Below are positions 36,669-46,650 of a stretch of 64,000 nt of DNA, piece by piece (within the stretch, counting starts at the first letter, position 1; the number at the start of each line of letters is the position of its first letter). The DNA is from Charina bottae (taxonomy: Eukaryota; Chordata; Lepidosauria; Squamata; Charinaidae): contig JALMGJ010000018.1 in NCBI GenBank assembly GCA_023362775.1, positions 22,611,105 through 22,675,104 on the forward strand, given 5' to 3'. Below the pieces are notes generated by a model. The model worked only from the letters and a program-made list of their open reading frames with translations. It did not search any database and was not told the origin of the DNA. The translations under genes were made by a program, and so were the position numbers.

Positions 36669-39600
36669 ATGTGGTCTGCACAACTGGACAAGGCCAGCCG
36701 AGAGGCAGACTTCAGCGAAGCCATCAGCCGGCTCATGCGGGTCCCCAGCCGGCTGAAGGTGGCGGTCGACGACCTGCCGCTGGATCCGACCGGGGGCTTT
36801 CCCCGCCTCTCCGGATGCAGGTCCCTGCTGGCAGGTAAAGCAGGGAGGCCTATGGGGTGGGGGTGGTTGGGGGGGTATTCACCGTTTCCATGGGTTGCCA
36901 TAGGCCAGACTCTCCTGGCAGTTTGTAATTAAAACAGAAGGCACAACAAATAAGTCATTAGCCAGATAAGTGATGCCAGCTGCCCCCCCCCCATCCCATT
37001 GCTGGACATTTCAGACCAACAGCACCTCTGGGGGGTGAGGGAGGTGCAAGAGAAACACTGTCTCCAGCCCCCCAAACCTTCTAGGAGAGGAGCCCTTAAG
37101 TATCCCCTTGTTGGATGAGCACATGGGACGGGAGAGTTATACTTGATGGTCTGAAGGTACTGGAGAGTCCAGCTCCGAAGGCCTTTGTAGGCTAAAACCA
37201 CATTTTTGCCCTACAACCTATTGGAAGCCAATGAAATATCTGCAAAACCAGTGTTACATGGTTGTAACAGTTTACACATGCTAGCGGGTGGGCTGCACAG
37301 TTACAGTGTTTTGGTGGCCTTCAAAGGCAGTCCCATGTAAAGCACATTGCAGTAGTCCAGCTTTCATTATGGTCTTTTCATGAGTAGTCCAGTTATCATT
37401 ATGATCTCTTGCTCAGAATTTCCCTGACTGGGCTCCACCTGCAAATCTTGCAATAGTTGTGAATCCAGAATCCCCATAACTCCCTGTCCAGAATTGACAC
37501 AGGAGCGGACAGAGTGCCGGATGATTTTCGGACAGTATCTCCATCTTGCAAGGGTTTTGTTTTCTTCCTTTGTCCCATCCAGAGCAGCTGGGTGACCTGG
37601 AGTGGAAACGTGTAACTGGGTTTTAACTGGCAGATGACCTCTGCCAGTGAGTTCATGTAGTAGTTTAAAACACAGAAGAGAGGATTGGGCCCTGCATCTC
37701 CTCAGGGGGTGCAACCACCGGGCTGACCTTTCTGACTCACTAGAAGGAGCAGAACTGCTGCAAAGCCATGCCCCTGCCCTTGGGGGATGTCCAGACCGCC
37801 ATGACTGATGGGATCCAACACCGCAGAGAGGAGGATAAGATTGTGGTGGGGAAAATGCATTCGGAGACAGATGCAACGAAGCGCCTTTTCTGGGCACACG
37901 CAACCACAGTGATCACGGGGCTCTTTGCCACGGGAACGCAGAAGCCCCCCGAAGCTCACCAGGTTACAGGCTATATACGCTCTGAAACGATACACAGAAC
38001 GTACAAAGCCGTATAAATGATAACGCCGCCTTCACTGCAGGAATGTGGAGCTGATAACGACAACGTGGGGTGACCTTCCCACGGGCTGACCCAGCACCTC
38101 TTCCTTCTGCTCTTCTAAGGAGGTGCCAAGCCCGCCCTTTCTACTGATGCCAGCACCTTCTCACAGAAACAGTGCCCCTTATTGTGCCCATGTCTTGACT
38201 CCCCGCACACCACGGGAAAGGCAGCCACCTGGTTTTCGTTATCTGCGTCCTTCCCCTCCAGGTTCATCAGGCAGTTTCAGTTTGCCTGCCCTGCCTAAGT
38301 TGCTCTTCAGCATCGTATATGCCAGGACACAATATTACTGGTCCCCCCCCAGGACTGAGCAGGCTGCACTCCCCATATCCAGGTCCTGATTCCACCCAAG
38401 CAATCTGTGCACTTTCCATCCCACGTCCAGGCTTGCAACTTGACTGAAAGATGTTCAGATAATCTGCTTCATCCAGGTCACTCTGTAGCTGATACTCCAC
38501 ACATTTTCCAGAAAGGGAAGCTGGAGGCAAGAGAGAAGTGGCCAGGATGGTTGGACCCATAATGGGTCTCTAGGGGACACCGTTGCTCCCTTTCAGACAA
38601 CTGGTATGCCTTTCTCCCAAAGGCCGTGCAATCACCCCACCCCCAGCAGCTCAGGCGTGGGGGGTGGACCTGGCGGCAAGGGGACATAAGTCACGCCACA
38701 GGTTGCCCTCTCCCCCTTCGGTCTCGGTTCAGACATCGCATAGCAGTTTTCCCCTTCCCCTTCCCACTGAAATGATGCTGGGAGCTGGTGATGCAGGGAT
38801 GGCTTCATGAGAAGGTTTGTGGCTCAAGGAAAGATAACCCATAACCCATCCTAGGTCTGAAGTGTGGGGGTGGAGTGTTAATTCACTGGATTGTACCTAA
38901 GGCTCCCCTGTGACCCTGGGGAGCTGAGGGTTGATAGAACTCACCCCCAAGAGCCCTAAGAAGGTTTCCTTTTGTGGGACTGATGGGGCCACCTTCTTTC
39001 CCCCCCCTCCTGCTTCCTTTTTTTCCTCCTTAGAAACGAAGGCTGCAACTTCCCAACCTTCTGTGGCACAGCGGCATTGTCCGTTTGCTGATAGCCTCTT
39101 CCTGGACCCAGCCATCCATGAAGTCTGTGGCCAGCACAGGTTTCTGAGCTTCGCCTCCCAGCCTGGGCCTCCCAAGAATGAGCCACTGGTACTGAATTCA
39201 GAATGCGCCGGTAGCAAGAAGCCTGGGGGAGGGGGAGGCTGAGGCTCAGGAGCTCCCCAGATGGCAGAGCGGTCTCTGAGGTCACACCGAGGGGGAGCCG
39301 CCTCCCATGCTTTGAAAAGAGATCGCTGCTTGAGGCTCTGGCCCTTGGTCCACCAGTTCTGGGCCAGAGTGGGGGGCGGCGGCAGGGGCGGGGGCAGAAG
39401 AGGTTTTCCGGGACTTTAGCCGTGCCTGAAGCCATTGCTGGGGTTGAATCCGGGCGCTCCTCTGAGGAGCAGGCGCTGTGGTGCAGAGGGTGCTTTGTCC
39501 TGCTCCATCCTTGGGAGAAAGCAGGGGTGGCCTTGCTGGGGGCGGAGGAGAACATGGGTAACCCTCACTGCAGGAAGCCAGGAACCTGCAGCCGATCTCC

Positions 39601-42600
39601 ATTTCAGACTTCCCAGCTATCAGTTGAACCAGCCCCAAATGTGCAGGGGCTGCTTTTCTTGCACCTTGGCAGCCAAAGTGGGCAACCACTACCCATGGCA
39701 TGTTCAGGTAGCTCAGGTGCAGTTCTGCTTGCAGTGACTGATGACTGCTGGGTGACCAATTTCTTTGGCTCAGTAGAGAATGCACTAATGAGATGCGTGC
39801 GTGTGCACGTGTGAGCAGGGTACATGCTTGTGACATGTGTGATGGCCTGGTTTCTGCTCTCACTGCTAGGGGATGCAGGCTGGCGTGCCCTGGCAAATGC
39901 CAAGTCCTATTGGGTCGGGGCAGCATTTCTTGCAGTGCCAGGGAGCCGTGTGGAGCAGAAGGCTGCTGGGCCTCCCAGGCGGTGGACAGAGCTCCCCATT
40001 ACGCTTCCGAGGGCCTCCTGGAGGAAGCTCGGCCCACTCGGGGCTTTCAGCGTCACTGCAGAGGGGGCTGGGCAGCCCAGGCTCACTTCCTCTGCCCCTT
40101 GTGCCCAACAGGCATTTCTGGATGCGATCTGGACGGCGGGGATGCTGGGCGAGACCCCTCAGGTGGCAGTGGAGGGGATCAGGTGGAGGCAGGGCAGGTA
40201 AGAGAAAGCAGAGGAGCAGGATATCTCCCTGGGAGGAGGGAATCTCACCCGCAAGCTGCAGGTTCCCTCCACAGGCACAGGTTGCACGCGTGGGCCAGGG
40301 ATGAGGCGAGGGCAAGGTAGGCAAGAGCCACCTGGGTCACTGGCAGCCTCCCCTTCTGGCTGGCTAAGCTGGCATCGGTTTCTCCCCCTTCCAAGAAGCT
40401 TAGAGTGGGTGGGCCTTGTATAGCCAGACAGGTGGGTGAGCTGCGCCAGCGCACAGCAGTGGCCACGGGAAGAAGACAGGAGGCAACGCAGGAGGAGGAG
40501 GAGGAGGAGGAGGCTCTTGAGTGTCCAGAGGCCTGTCAGGGGAGGGGGAGGCGTTTCTTGGAGACATTTCAAGGCTTTCTGTTAGCTCAGCATGCAGGGC
40601 TTTGACTAGAAGGCTCCAGTCCCAAGAAGGGGACTTCTTTTGCCATAGCTTAGGAACTGGCATAGGAAGTGGAGGCGGCCCTTCTTAGGGGATTTTTTCG
40701 TCAGCAGCTAGCTGGGTGGCCCCTCACTGGCCACAGCTCTTGGCTTCCCACACCGGCTGGGGGGATGCACGTCTGACTCTGCTTCTGGGCTGTTGCGTTG
40801 GGTTTCCAGAGCAGAGTACAGTATCTGTCTCAGTTTGTCTGAAGTTCCTTCAGTTCACTGCGAAGGTTGAAAGACAAAGCACATAAGGGGGAAACTGGTG
40901 GTGGCCCCCCGAAAGGCTTTCTTCTTCCTTTTTTGCAAATCCTTCCACTTCTTTTAGAAGGCCCATTTCCTTCGAGGCTGGGCTTGCGGGGAGGTCTGCC
41001 TGTCCTGTCTGTGGGCAAGCAAGGGCTTGCTCAGCTGTCAGCTCTGGGGAGAACCAGCACTCTGCCTCTGTCTGTGTGCCCCATGCAGGCTGGAGCCAGG
41101 CACCCCGCCTCCGGGCCCCAAGTCCCCAGCTTTCCTCGGGGAGGGCAGGATCTACTCTGCGAGGAGCATCCTTCGAGTGCTGCGCTTCCTGGGGCTCCAA
41201 CTGTGCCAGCTGCTTTGCAAGCCCAGGCGGGCCCACATCAGGTAGACCCCAACCACCCGTTGAGCTCTGCATGCAGCGCACGAGGAAGCGGCGCGTGTTT
41301 TCCAGTTCGGAGGAGGGGAAGGGGGTGCTTGTGTGCCACAGCAGCCACATCTTCAAGCCCACCTGCCTGGACGTCTTGCTCTGGCCTGCTCCCCCCACCA
41401 TTTATTGCCCTGTTCTGACCCCCCCTCAGCTTTTTAGTTTTAATCTTAGTTTGGAAATTCATTTTTTAAAGGTTAGCCTTAGATTTCGGTGCCTTCTGCA
41501 CATGTTCAGAAGTAACTGGGTTGGCTGACTTCAGCTCCGTGACGCCCTTTCTTCAATCTCATAATGGCTCCCTTCCCGATTAACGCATCTGCGAACTCTT
41601 CTTCCTGTTACTGTTAAGGTTTACCAGCTTAGCGCCAATTTGGGTGTACTTATGAACACACACACGCCTGGGATGTGTTGGGTTGCCCCCCCCATCTCCC
41701 TTGAGTGGGGAGCCATAAGCCCTCCTCTCACAATCCCCACAATTTCTCACAGCCTTTTGGGGGTGCGGCTACAAGCACCCTTCCCCAGACAAATCCTTTC
41801 CGGCTCTGAAGCTCTTGCGAATGCGTGACCTCCACTCCCCTTGAGGTTAGAGTCCTCTTGGCACGAGTCCTGATTCAGCAGGAGTTTAGGCCTATGAGCC
41901 AGTCTTGGGGTTGGCTGGTTTCTTAGATCTGCCTGGTCCAGCCCTCCGGCTCATGGGATGAGTAAGACCTACCATGGTTTGGATCTGACTGTAATTATGT
42001 ATTTTCGCTGATTATTGGTGTTATTTGTGGTTTTTATTGATTTTAAACTGTTTTATTGTGAACCGCCCAGGGTCCCTCCTTGTGAGGGAGATGGGCGGGA
42101 TATAAATAGGATAAATGAAGGAAGGAAGGAAGGAAGGAAGGAAGGAAGGAAGGAAGGAAGGAAGGAAGGAAGGAAGGAAAGAATGTATGTATGTATGTAT
42201 GTATGTATGTATGTATGTATCAGGGTTAAGAAACAAAAGAAAGGCAAAAGGAAATAAACCTTGTGGCCAACAGTTGGGGTTCTTTTTAATCTCAATGTCT
42301 ATTACTCTAGTCAAGAATTCTTGATTGTATGAGCACACAGAGAGGCAGAACACGTGGACAAGATAAAACAAAAACACATATCAAATATAAGCTAAAACAG
42401 ATCTGCACCTGGCTCCACTCTCCTCTGGAATGTTTTTTCATTCCTGGATCTCCAGTTCCAAATGTCTGGGGATTGGGGTCACGGGACAAAAGGCAACAAA
42501 GACAACATGGTGCAGCCCCTTTCTTTGGTTAACAGCCCACCTGAGAGGAGAATCTTCCAGCTCCTGGTTGGCTATTCCGCATTTCCCGGCTTTGAGTATC

Positions 42601-43728
42601 TTTGCCCGCTCCCCAGATCTTTTAGGGTTTCCTTTCATTTGGCTTCTGGACCTCTCGGGATGCGATTTTCCCCATTTGCCACCCCTCCTTAGGCAAAGAG
42701 GAAGTTAATGGCTGTTGTGGGTCTTCCGGGCTGTGTGGCCGTGTTCTGGAAGTTGTGGTTCCTAACGTTTCGCCAGCATCCGTGGCCAGCATCTTCAGAG
42801 GGCAGGAGCACAGATAGAAGCAAAATCTCTGAGATTTTGCTTCTATCTGTGCTCCTGCCCTCTGAAGATGCTGGCCACAGATGCTGGCGAAACGTTAGGA
42901 ACCACAACTTCCAGAACACGGCCACACAGCCCGGAAGACCCACAACAGCCATTGAACTCCGGCCGTGAAAGCCTTCGACAATACAAAGAGGAAGTTACTT
43001 CCTTTGGGTGCTCCTCCTGAACCCCACCTCTCAATTTCTTTTCTCCTGGGCTAGCATTTGTTTTACACTGCCCGCCTTTACTAGTTGCTGCTCTGGGCTG
43101 TCTCCTCAACTGCTTAGAACTAGGATGCAGGCAGGAGGGTGTGTGCATGTGGTCAACCAGTTAGGAATGGGAAGTGCTCTTGGAGGCACGCATCCCACCC
43201 CCACCCACCCCGCACTCCCGCTGTTCTAGCCTGGGCTCCTGCCTTCGGTACAGCAGAGGCTTGCCCTGAAATCTGGACTCTGTGCAGCGAAGGTGTTAGG
43301 ATGGCTGGAAGTCTTGGGCCAGTCCTGCTCTCCCTCCCAATGATGTGTTTTCACCTCCTCCCCTTTAGTTCCTGGGAGATGCACTTGGTCTCCGGTGGAT
43401 CCCTTGAGAAGTCTGGCACCCCAGGGATTGTGGCAATGGCGAAGCAGGTAAGGGAGAGACTACCAAAGTGGTCAATTTGGCCAATGGACCTTCCCTTGTG
43501 AGGCATTGAGATGCCCATGGCCTGCCCCTTGGGCCTGGGGTGCACAGTAATGGCCGGGTGACTTTCTGCTGTTCCTCTCTCCTGTTTGAAATGCAGTTGT
43601 CTGACATTTCTGGGCAACTCTGTGTGCTGGAAGAGCAAAGTGTGACTCGGCGCCAGAAAGAGCTGTTCATTTATTCCGTGTTGGTCTCTGCCTGTCTCTT
43701 TAACACGTGGCTGTGGCTCAGGAGGTGA
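36669..43728 (+). CDS. FATE1: MFF-family tail-anchored protein, probable FATE1 orthologue
   Basis: MFF-family proteins sit in the outer mitochondrial membrane (MFF recruits the fission GTPase DRP1); mammalian FATE1 acts at ER-mitochondria contacts. Predicted coding exons: 36669-36834, 39034-39188, 40112-40197, 41089-41241, 43369-43447, 43597-43728. All are GT-AG and all phases agree, giving 256 residues. The N-terminal EAISRLMRVPSRLKVA matches the MFF motif ISQRMRVPEKLKVA. Exon 4 SARSILRVL resembles SARGILSLI of MFF, and exon 3 ends GIRWRQG like GIRFHYD of FATE1. The C-terminus has a coiled coil (LCVLEEQSVTRRQKE) and a tail anchor ending NTWLWLRR, like MFF NSWLWFRR. Position between PRRG3 and CNGA2 is that of human FATE1. 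Exon 2 (weak donor GTACTG) is the least certain. A dedicated MFF paralogue is the alternative name. Confidence 0.75.
36960..38570. mobile_element. Old LINE-derived sequence in FATE1-like intron 1
   Basis: Stretches such as GGCAGTCCCATGTAAAGCAC followed by ATTGCAGTAGTCCAG, and the block near 38400-38580, resemble the decayed 3' regions of squamate CR1/L2-type LINEs. No intact frame remains. Limits and family are approximate. Confidence 0.4.
42020..42222 (+). repeat. LINE 3' end with (GGAA)n and (ATGT)n tail
   Basis: An L2/CR1-like terminus (GTGAACCGCCCAGGGTCC, GGGAGATGGGCGGGATATAA) is followed directly by about 15 GGAA units (to about 42178) and about 10 ATGT units (42183-42222). It lies in the intron of the FATE1-like gene between exons 4 and 5. 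The array appears to have grown from the LINE tail. Confidence 0.8.
42694..42997. mobile_element. Fold-back retroelement with two hammerhead-like cores, copy 2
   Basis: This is the second copy of the element at 27064-27350. The body at 42708-42983 is an inverted repeat with arms meeting near 42831. A perfect 14-base target duplication CAAAGAGGAAGTTA flanks it (42694-42707 and 42984-42997). The hammerhead-like cores lie at minus 42801-42761 and plus 42859-42899. It sits in the intron between exons 4 and 5 of the FATE1-like gene. The perfect duplication and small difference from copy 1 suggest a fairly recent insertion. Confidence 0.78.
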
Positions 43729-44588
43729 CTTGCCCAGGACCGCCATGCGGGGAAGGTGGTGCGGTCAGCCGCAGTACTTGCGGCCAGCCACTTAGTGAGT
43801 GGGCCACTTCGTGTTCTTCGTCCCTGGATGGCCAGACGTTCTGCTGTGTTAAGAGGAAGGACATGTCCCGGTGGCGAGAGGAAATGCTGCCCTCCCAGAG
43901 AGGCCCTCGGTGGTCCTGGGGAACGGAGGGGTGGCCTGGAGGAGAGGCAGGCGTGCCCCCGGAGAAGATGCCTGGGATGCCGCGTTGGGCTTGTTGCCTG
44001 CCTGGCTCAAGTCGCCTGTGTCCTTGAAAGGATTCCTGCCCCTCGGGGGTCACAGACATTGGGGCTGGAATGCTGATGTCATAAGCGGGTATGGAACTGC
44101 CCAAGATGACGCTCCTTACATGCGAGTGTGTTTCTCTACTGCAACAGAAGAAGGGACAGTTTTTCCCCCTCATCAGGGCATGAATTCCTCAGAAGATCCC
44201 AGGTAAGCAGTCTTTTCAACAGAAAAAGGACCACGCAGTGGCTGTTGAACATGGCACAGTTGGAGGGAACCCCTTTGCCCATGCCAAATGCTTGGGGCTT
44301 CTCCCCATAAGCTCCGGGTAGTATGACCGAAGGCAAAGGCAGGCGGAGCTGTGTGCTGGATCAGCCGGGAGTGTGCAGTCGCACCCCTCTGCTCTACAGG
44401 GCTGATACGGCACGTTTCTGCCAGGAGTCTGCAGGACCACAGCTGAGCCCCAGAAGCAGGGTTGGCCGGCGCCCCCGAGAGCCTTTCCTGCTCCTCCTTC
44501 CCCCAGCTACATCATCCAGAGCGGAGGAGGTCTCCTGGCCACAGATGCATCCTGGGAATATTTCATGATACTGGGAATTCTGAGCTTC

Positions 44589-44594
44589 AATAAA
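44589..44594 (+). terminator. Candidate poly(A) signal of the FATE1-like gene
   Basis: AATAAA occurs about 860 bases after the stop codon at 43728. The intervening sequence holds no recognised exon and would be the 3' UTR. A SINE begins about 20 bases later. Confidence 0.55.
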
Positions 44595-44603
44595 AGACCT
44601 GCT

Positions 44604-44963
44604 TATTTAACAGCAGGCGCAGCTATTTACAGGGGCACGATGGCTCAGCGGTTAAGACGCCAGGCTTGTCGATCAGAAGGTCGGCGGTTCGAGACCCGAG
44701 CGCCGCGTGATGGAGTGAGCTCCCGCACTCGCCCCAGCTCTTGCCAACCTAGCAATTCGAAAGCATGCAAATGCAAGTAGATACATAGGTACCACTTCGG
44801 TGGGAAGGTAACAGCGTTCCGCGTGCATCATGCCGGCCACATGACCGCAGAAGCGTCTTTGGACAGCACTGGCTCTTCGGCTAACAAACGGAGATGAGCA
44901 CCAGGCCCTAGAGTCGGACACGACTGTTCAGGGGAAAACCTTTACCTTTACCTATTTAACAGC
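44604..44963 (+). mobile_element. Sauria-type SINE (tRNA head, Bov-B-like tail)
   Basis: The head carries RNA polymerase III boxes: A box near TGGCTCAGCGGTTAAGA (44641 on) and B box GGTTCGAGACC (44687 on). The tail holds GTCGGACACGACTG, as in Bov-B LINE ends, and finishes with CCTTTACCTTTACC units. An 11-base direct repeat TATTTAACAGC flanks it (44604-44614 and 44953-44963). It is a SINE, not a functional tRNA gene. This element type is diagnostic for squamate reptiles. Confidence 0.88.
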
Positions 44964-45519
44964 CCTCCTTGCCTGTGGGTGAGATACCAACACAACGCAT
45001 TGTGATGGTCCCCTTGCTTCAGCGTTGCCTTCTCTGTACAGCGCCTGCCCTCTGGGATGAGGCCCCAAGACGTCAGAGACAGTGTGGTTGTGCTGTGTAT
45101 TTAAGAGCATGATAGTACTGGAATTTGGCTTTTTAGAGGGCTCTGTGCATGTCCATGCTGGCCTCTTTTCACGTTCCTCCCATTTTTGCTTCATGTGGGG
45201 ATGTGTAGAAAGTAAGGAAGGTGGCCTTGATGGAGATGCGCAAACCCCATTGCCGAAGCCATGAAGGGCGGAACGCGTCTTAAGTCCACAACAGACCGAA
45301 AGTGCGTGTAGGTGGCTCAGGCAGACCCCTCCCTGGGTCGCAGGCGTATAAGGAGGGAGAGGGGTCCGACACAACCAGGCTGGCAAGACTGGTTATAGCC
45401 ACTCTCAATAGAAGCAGTTTTAGCCTTCCCGTGGGGTTGATTTCTGGGTCTGGTTTACCTGGTGGGGTTGACGGGATGGTTTCTAATGATGCCTTCAACA
45501 TCTAATTTGTATATAATTT
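44964..45519. other. Intergenic, nothing recognised
   Basis: No coding exon or clear repeat was identified. Short open frames only. Confidence 0.4.
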
Positions 45520-46060
45520 TTTGGAACTTTGTTTTTGTACGTGGTAACTGCAGTGAGATTATTGTATGCACAAAGATGGGAAGATTCGGCACTACCCACA
45601 ATGGAGGAATGGCTGGTGAATATGATGGAACTTGCTGAGATGGCTAAATTGACTTCTTTGATCATAAAAAAGAGAATATCTATGTTTATTGCTGACTGGA
45701 AACCCCTTATGGACTTTTTGTGTAAAAGAGAAAAAAAAGGAACCTATGATTTATGGTTTTGATGATTAGACAGGATAGATTATAGAAAGAACTTATGCTG
45801 TAACTATGGAGTAAGAGGTAAATTTATAATTGTACTTATAACTGCTGTAAAGGAGATCAGAAGCTACTTCTTTGTATCTTTTTTTCTTTCTTTTCTATTT
45901 TTCTTTTACTTCCCCCCTGCCTTCCTTGCACTTTTAGCTTTCTCTTTGATTTCTTGCTTTTTTCTTTTGTTTTTCTTACTTTATATTAGTTTATATTAGT
46001 TTTTATCCTCCTTTTTAAAAAAATATTTAATAAAAATTATATAACAATGATTTGTATATA
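45520..46060 (+). mobile_element. L1-like LINE 3' end
   Basis: The open frame 45529-45762 ends the second ORF of an L1-type LINE: VRLLYAQRWEDSALPTMEEW, then AEMAKLTSLI and DWKPLMDFL before a stop at 45762. An AT-rich, T-rich 3' UTR follows, with AATAAAAATTATAT near 46028-46041. The 5' part is missing, as is usual for truncated L1 copies. Dead element. Confidence 0.75.
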
Positions 46061-46650
46061 ATTTTTATTAAGAATTTTGATTATAATAGTAAAATCTAAT
46101 ACAAACTAAACTTAAAGAAAAGAGAACAGAAAGGAGTAAAAAGTGCAAGGAAAAAGAAAAAAGAAAAGTAAGAATATAATAAAGAAAGAGAAAAGAAATA
46201 CCGTATATAAAGAAGTGACTTCCAACTTCATCATAACAAGTATAAACAAATTTAGTGACTCTTCACCCCCTCCAAGGTTACAAACATTTGTCTCTTCATC
46301 CCATTGTCCCATTCCTTATCTAGAAACAAATCCATAAAACATCATATTTTCAGTCCTGGTGTCAGCAGAAAGTCCGTAAAGGGTTGCATATCTTGTTCTA
46401 ACCTTGATCAAATAAACTGACTTTATATTCCTTCATTTTACTTATAACAGTCTTAATTTTTAGTTCATTCAAATATTGTCGTAGCATCCAATATCTAATT
46501 TGGAAGAATTTCCCATCCTTCAAAGATCTGATATAAGCTTTGAAATGTGCAGTATTTGTGTTGCACTGATGGCAATCATGGCAGAGGCAGTGATCTGCCA
46601 AGTCTCTGTTGGCAACTTTTGGCTGCTTCAGGCACTGCATCTCCTCTCTG
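46051..46650 (-). mobile_element. Second LINE fragment, inverted
   Basis: On the minus strand this reads as a degenerate coding tail (SLKDGKFFQIRYWMLRQYL, then KMKEYKVSLFDQG and a stop) followed by an AT-rich 3' UTR ending near AATAAAAATTATATACAAA. It is tail-to-tail with the L1-like piece at 45520-46060 and has a similar terminal string. L1-type is a reasonable guess but not proven. Confidence 0.55.

Noticed and set aside
39034..39210. Longer version of FATE1-like exon 2 ending at 39210 (donor GTAGCA)
   Set aside because: It would leave phase 1 and put exons 3-5 into frames with stops; the donor at 39188 keeps all phases.
44636..44710. tRNA-gene-like A and B boxes
   Set aside because: They belong to the head of a SINE with a Bov-B-like tail and flanking target duplication, so this is not a functional tRNA gene.
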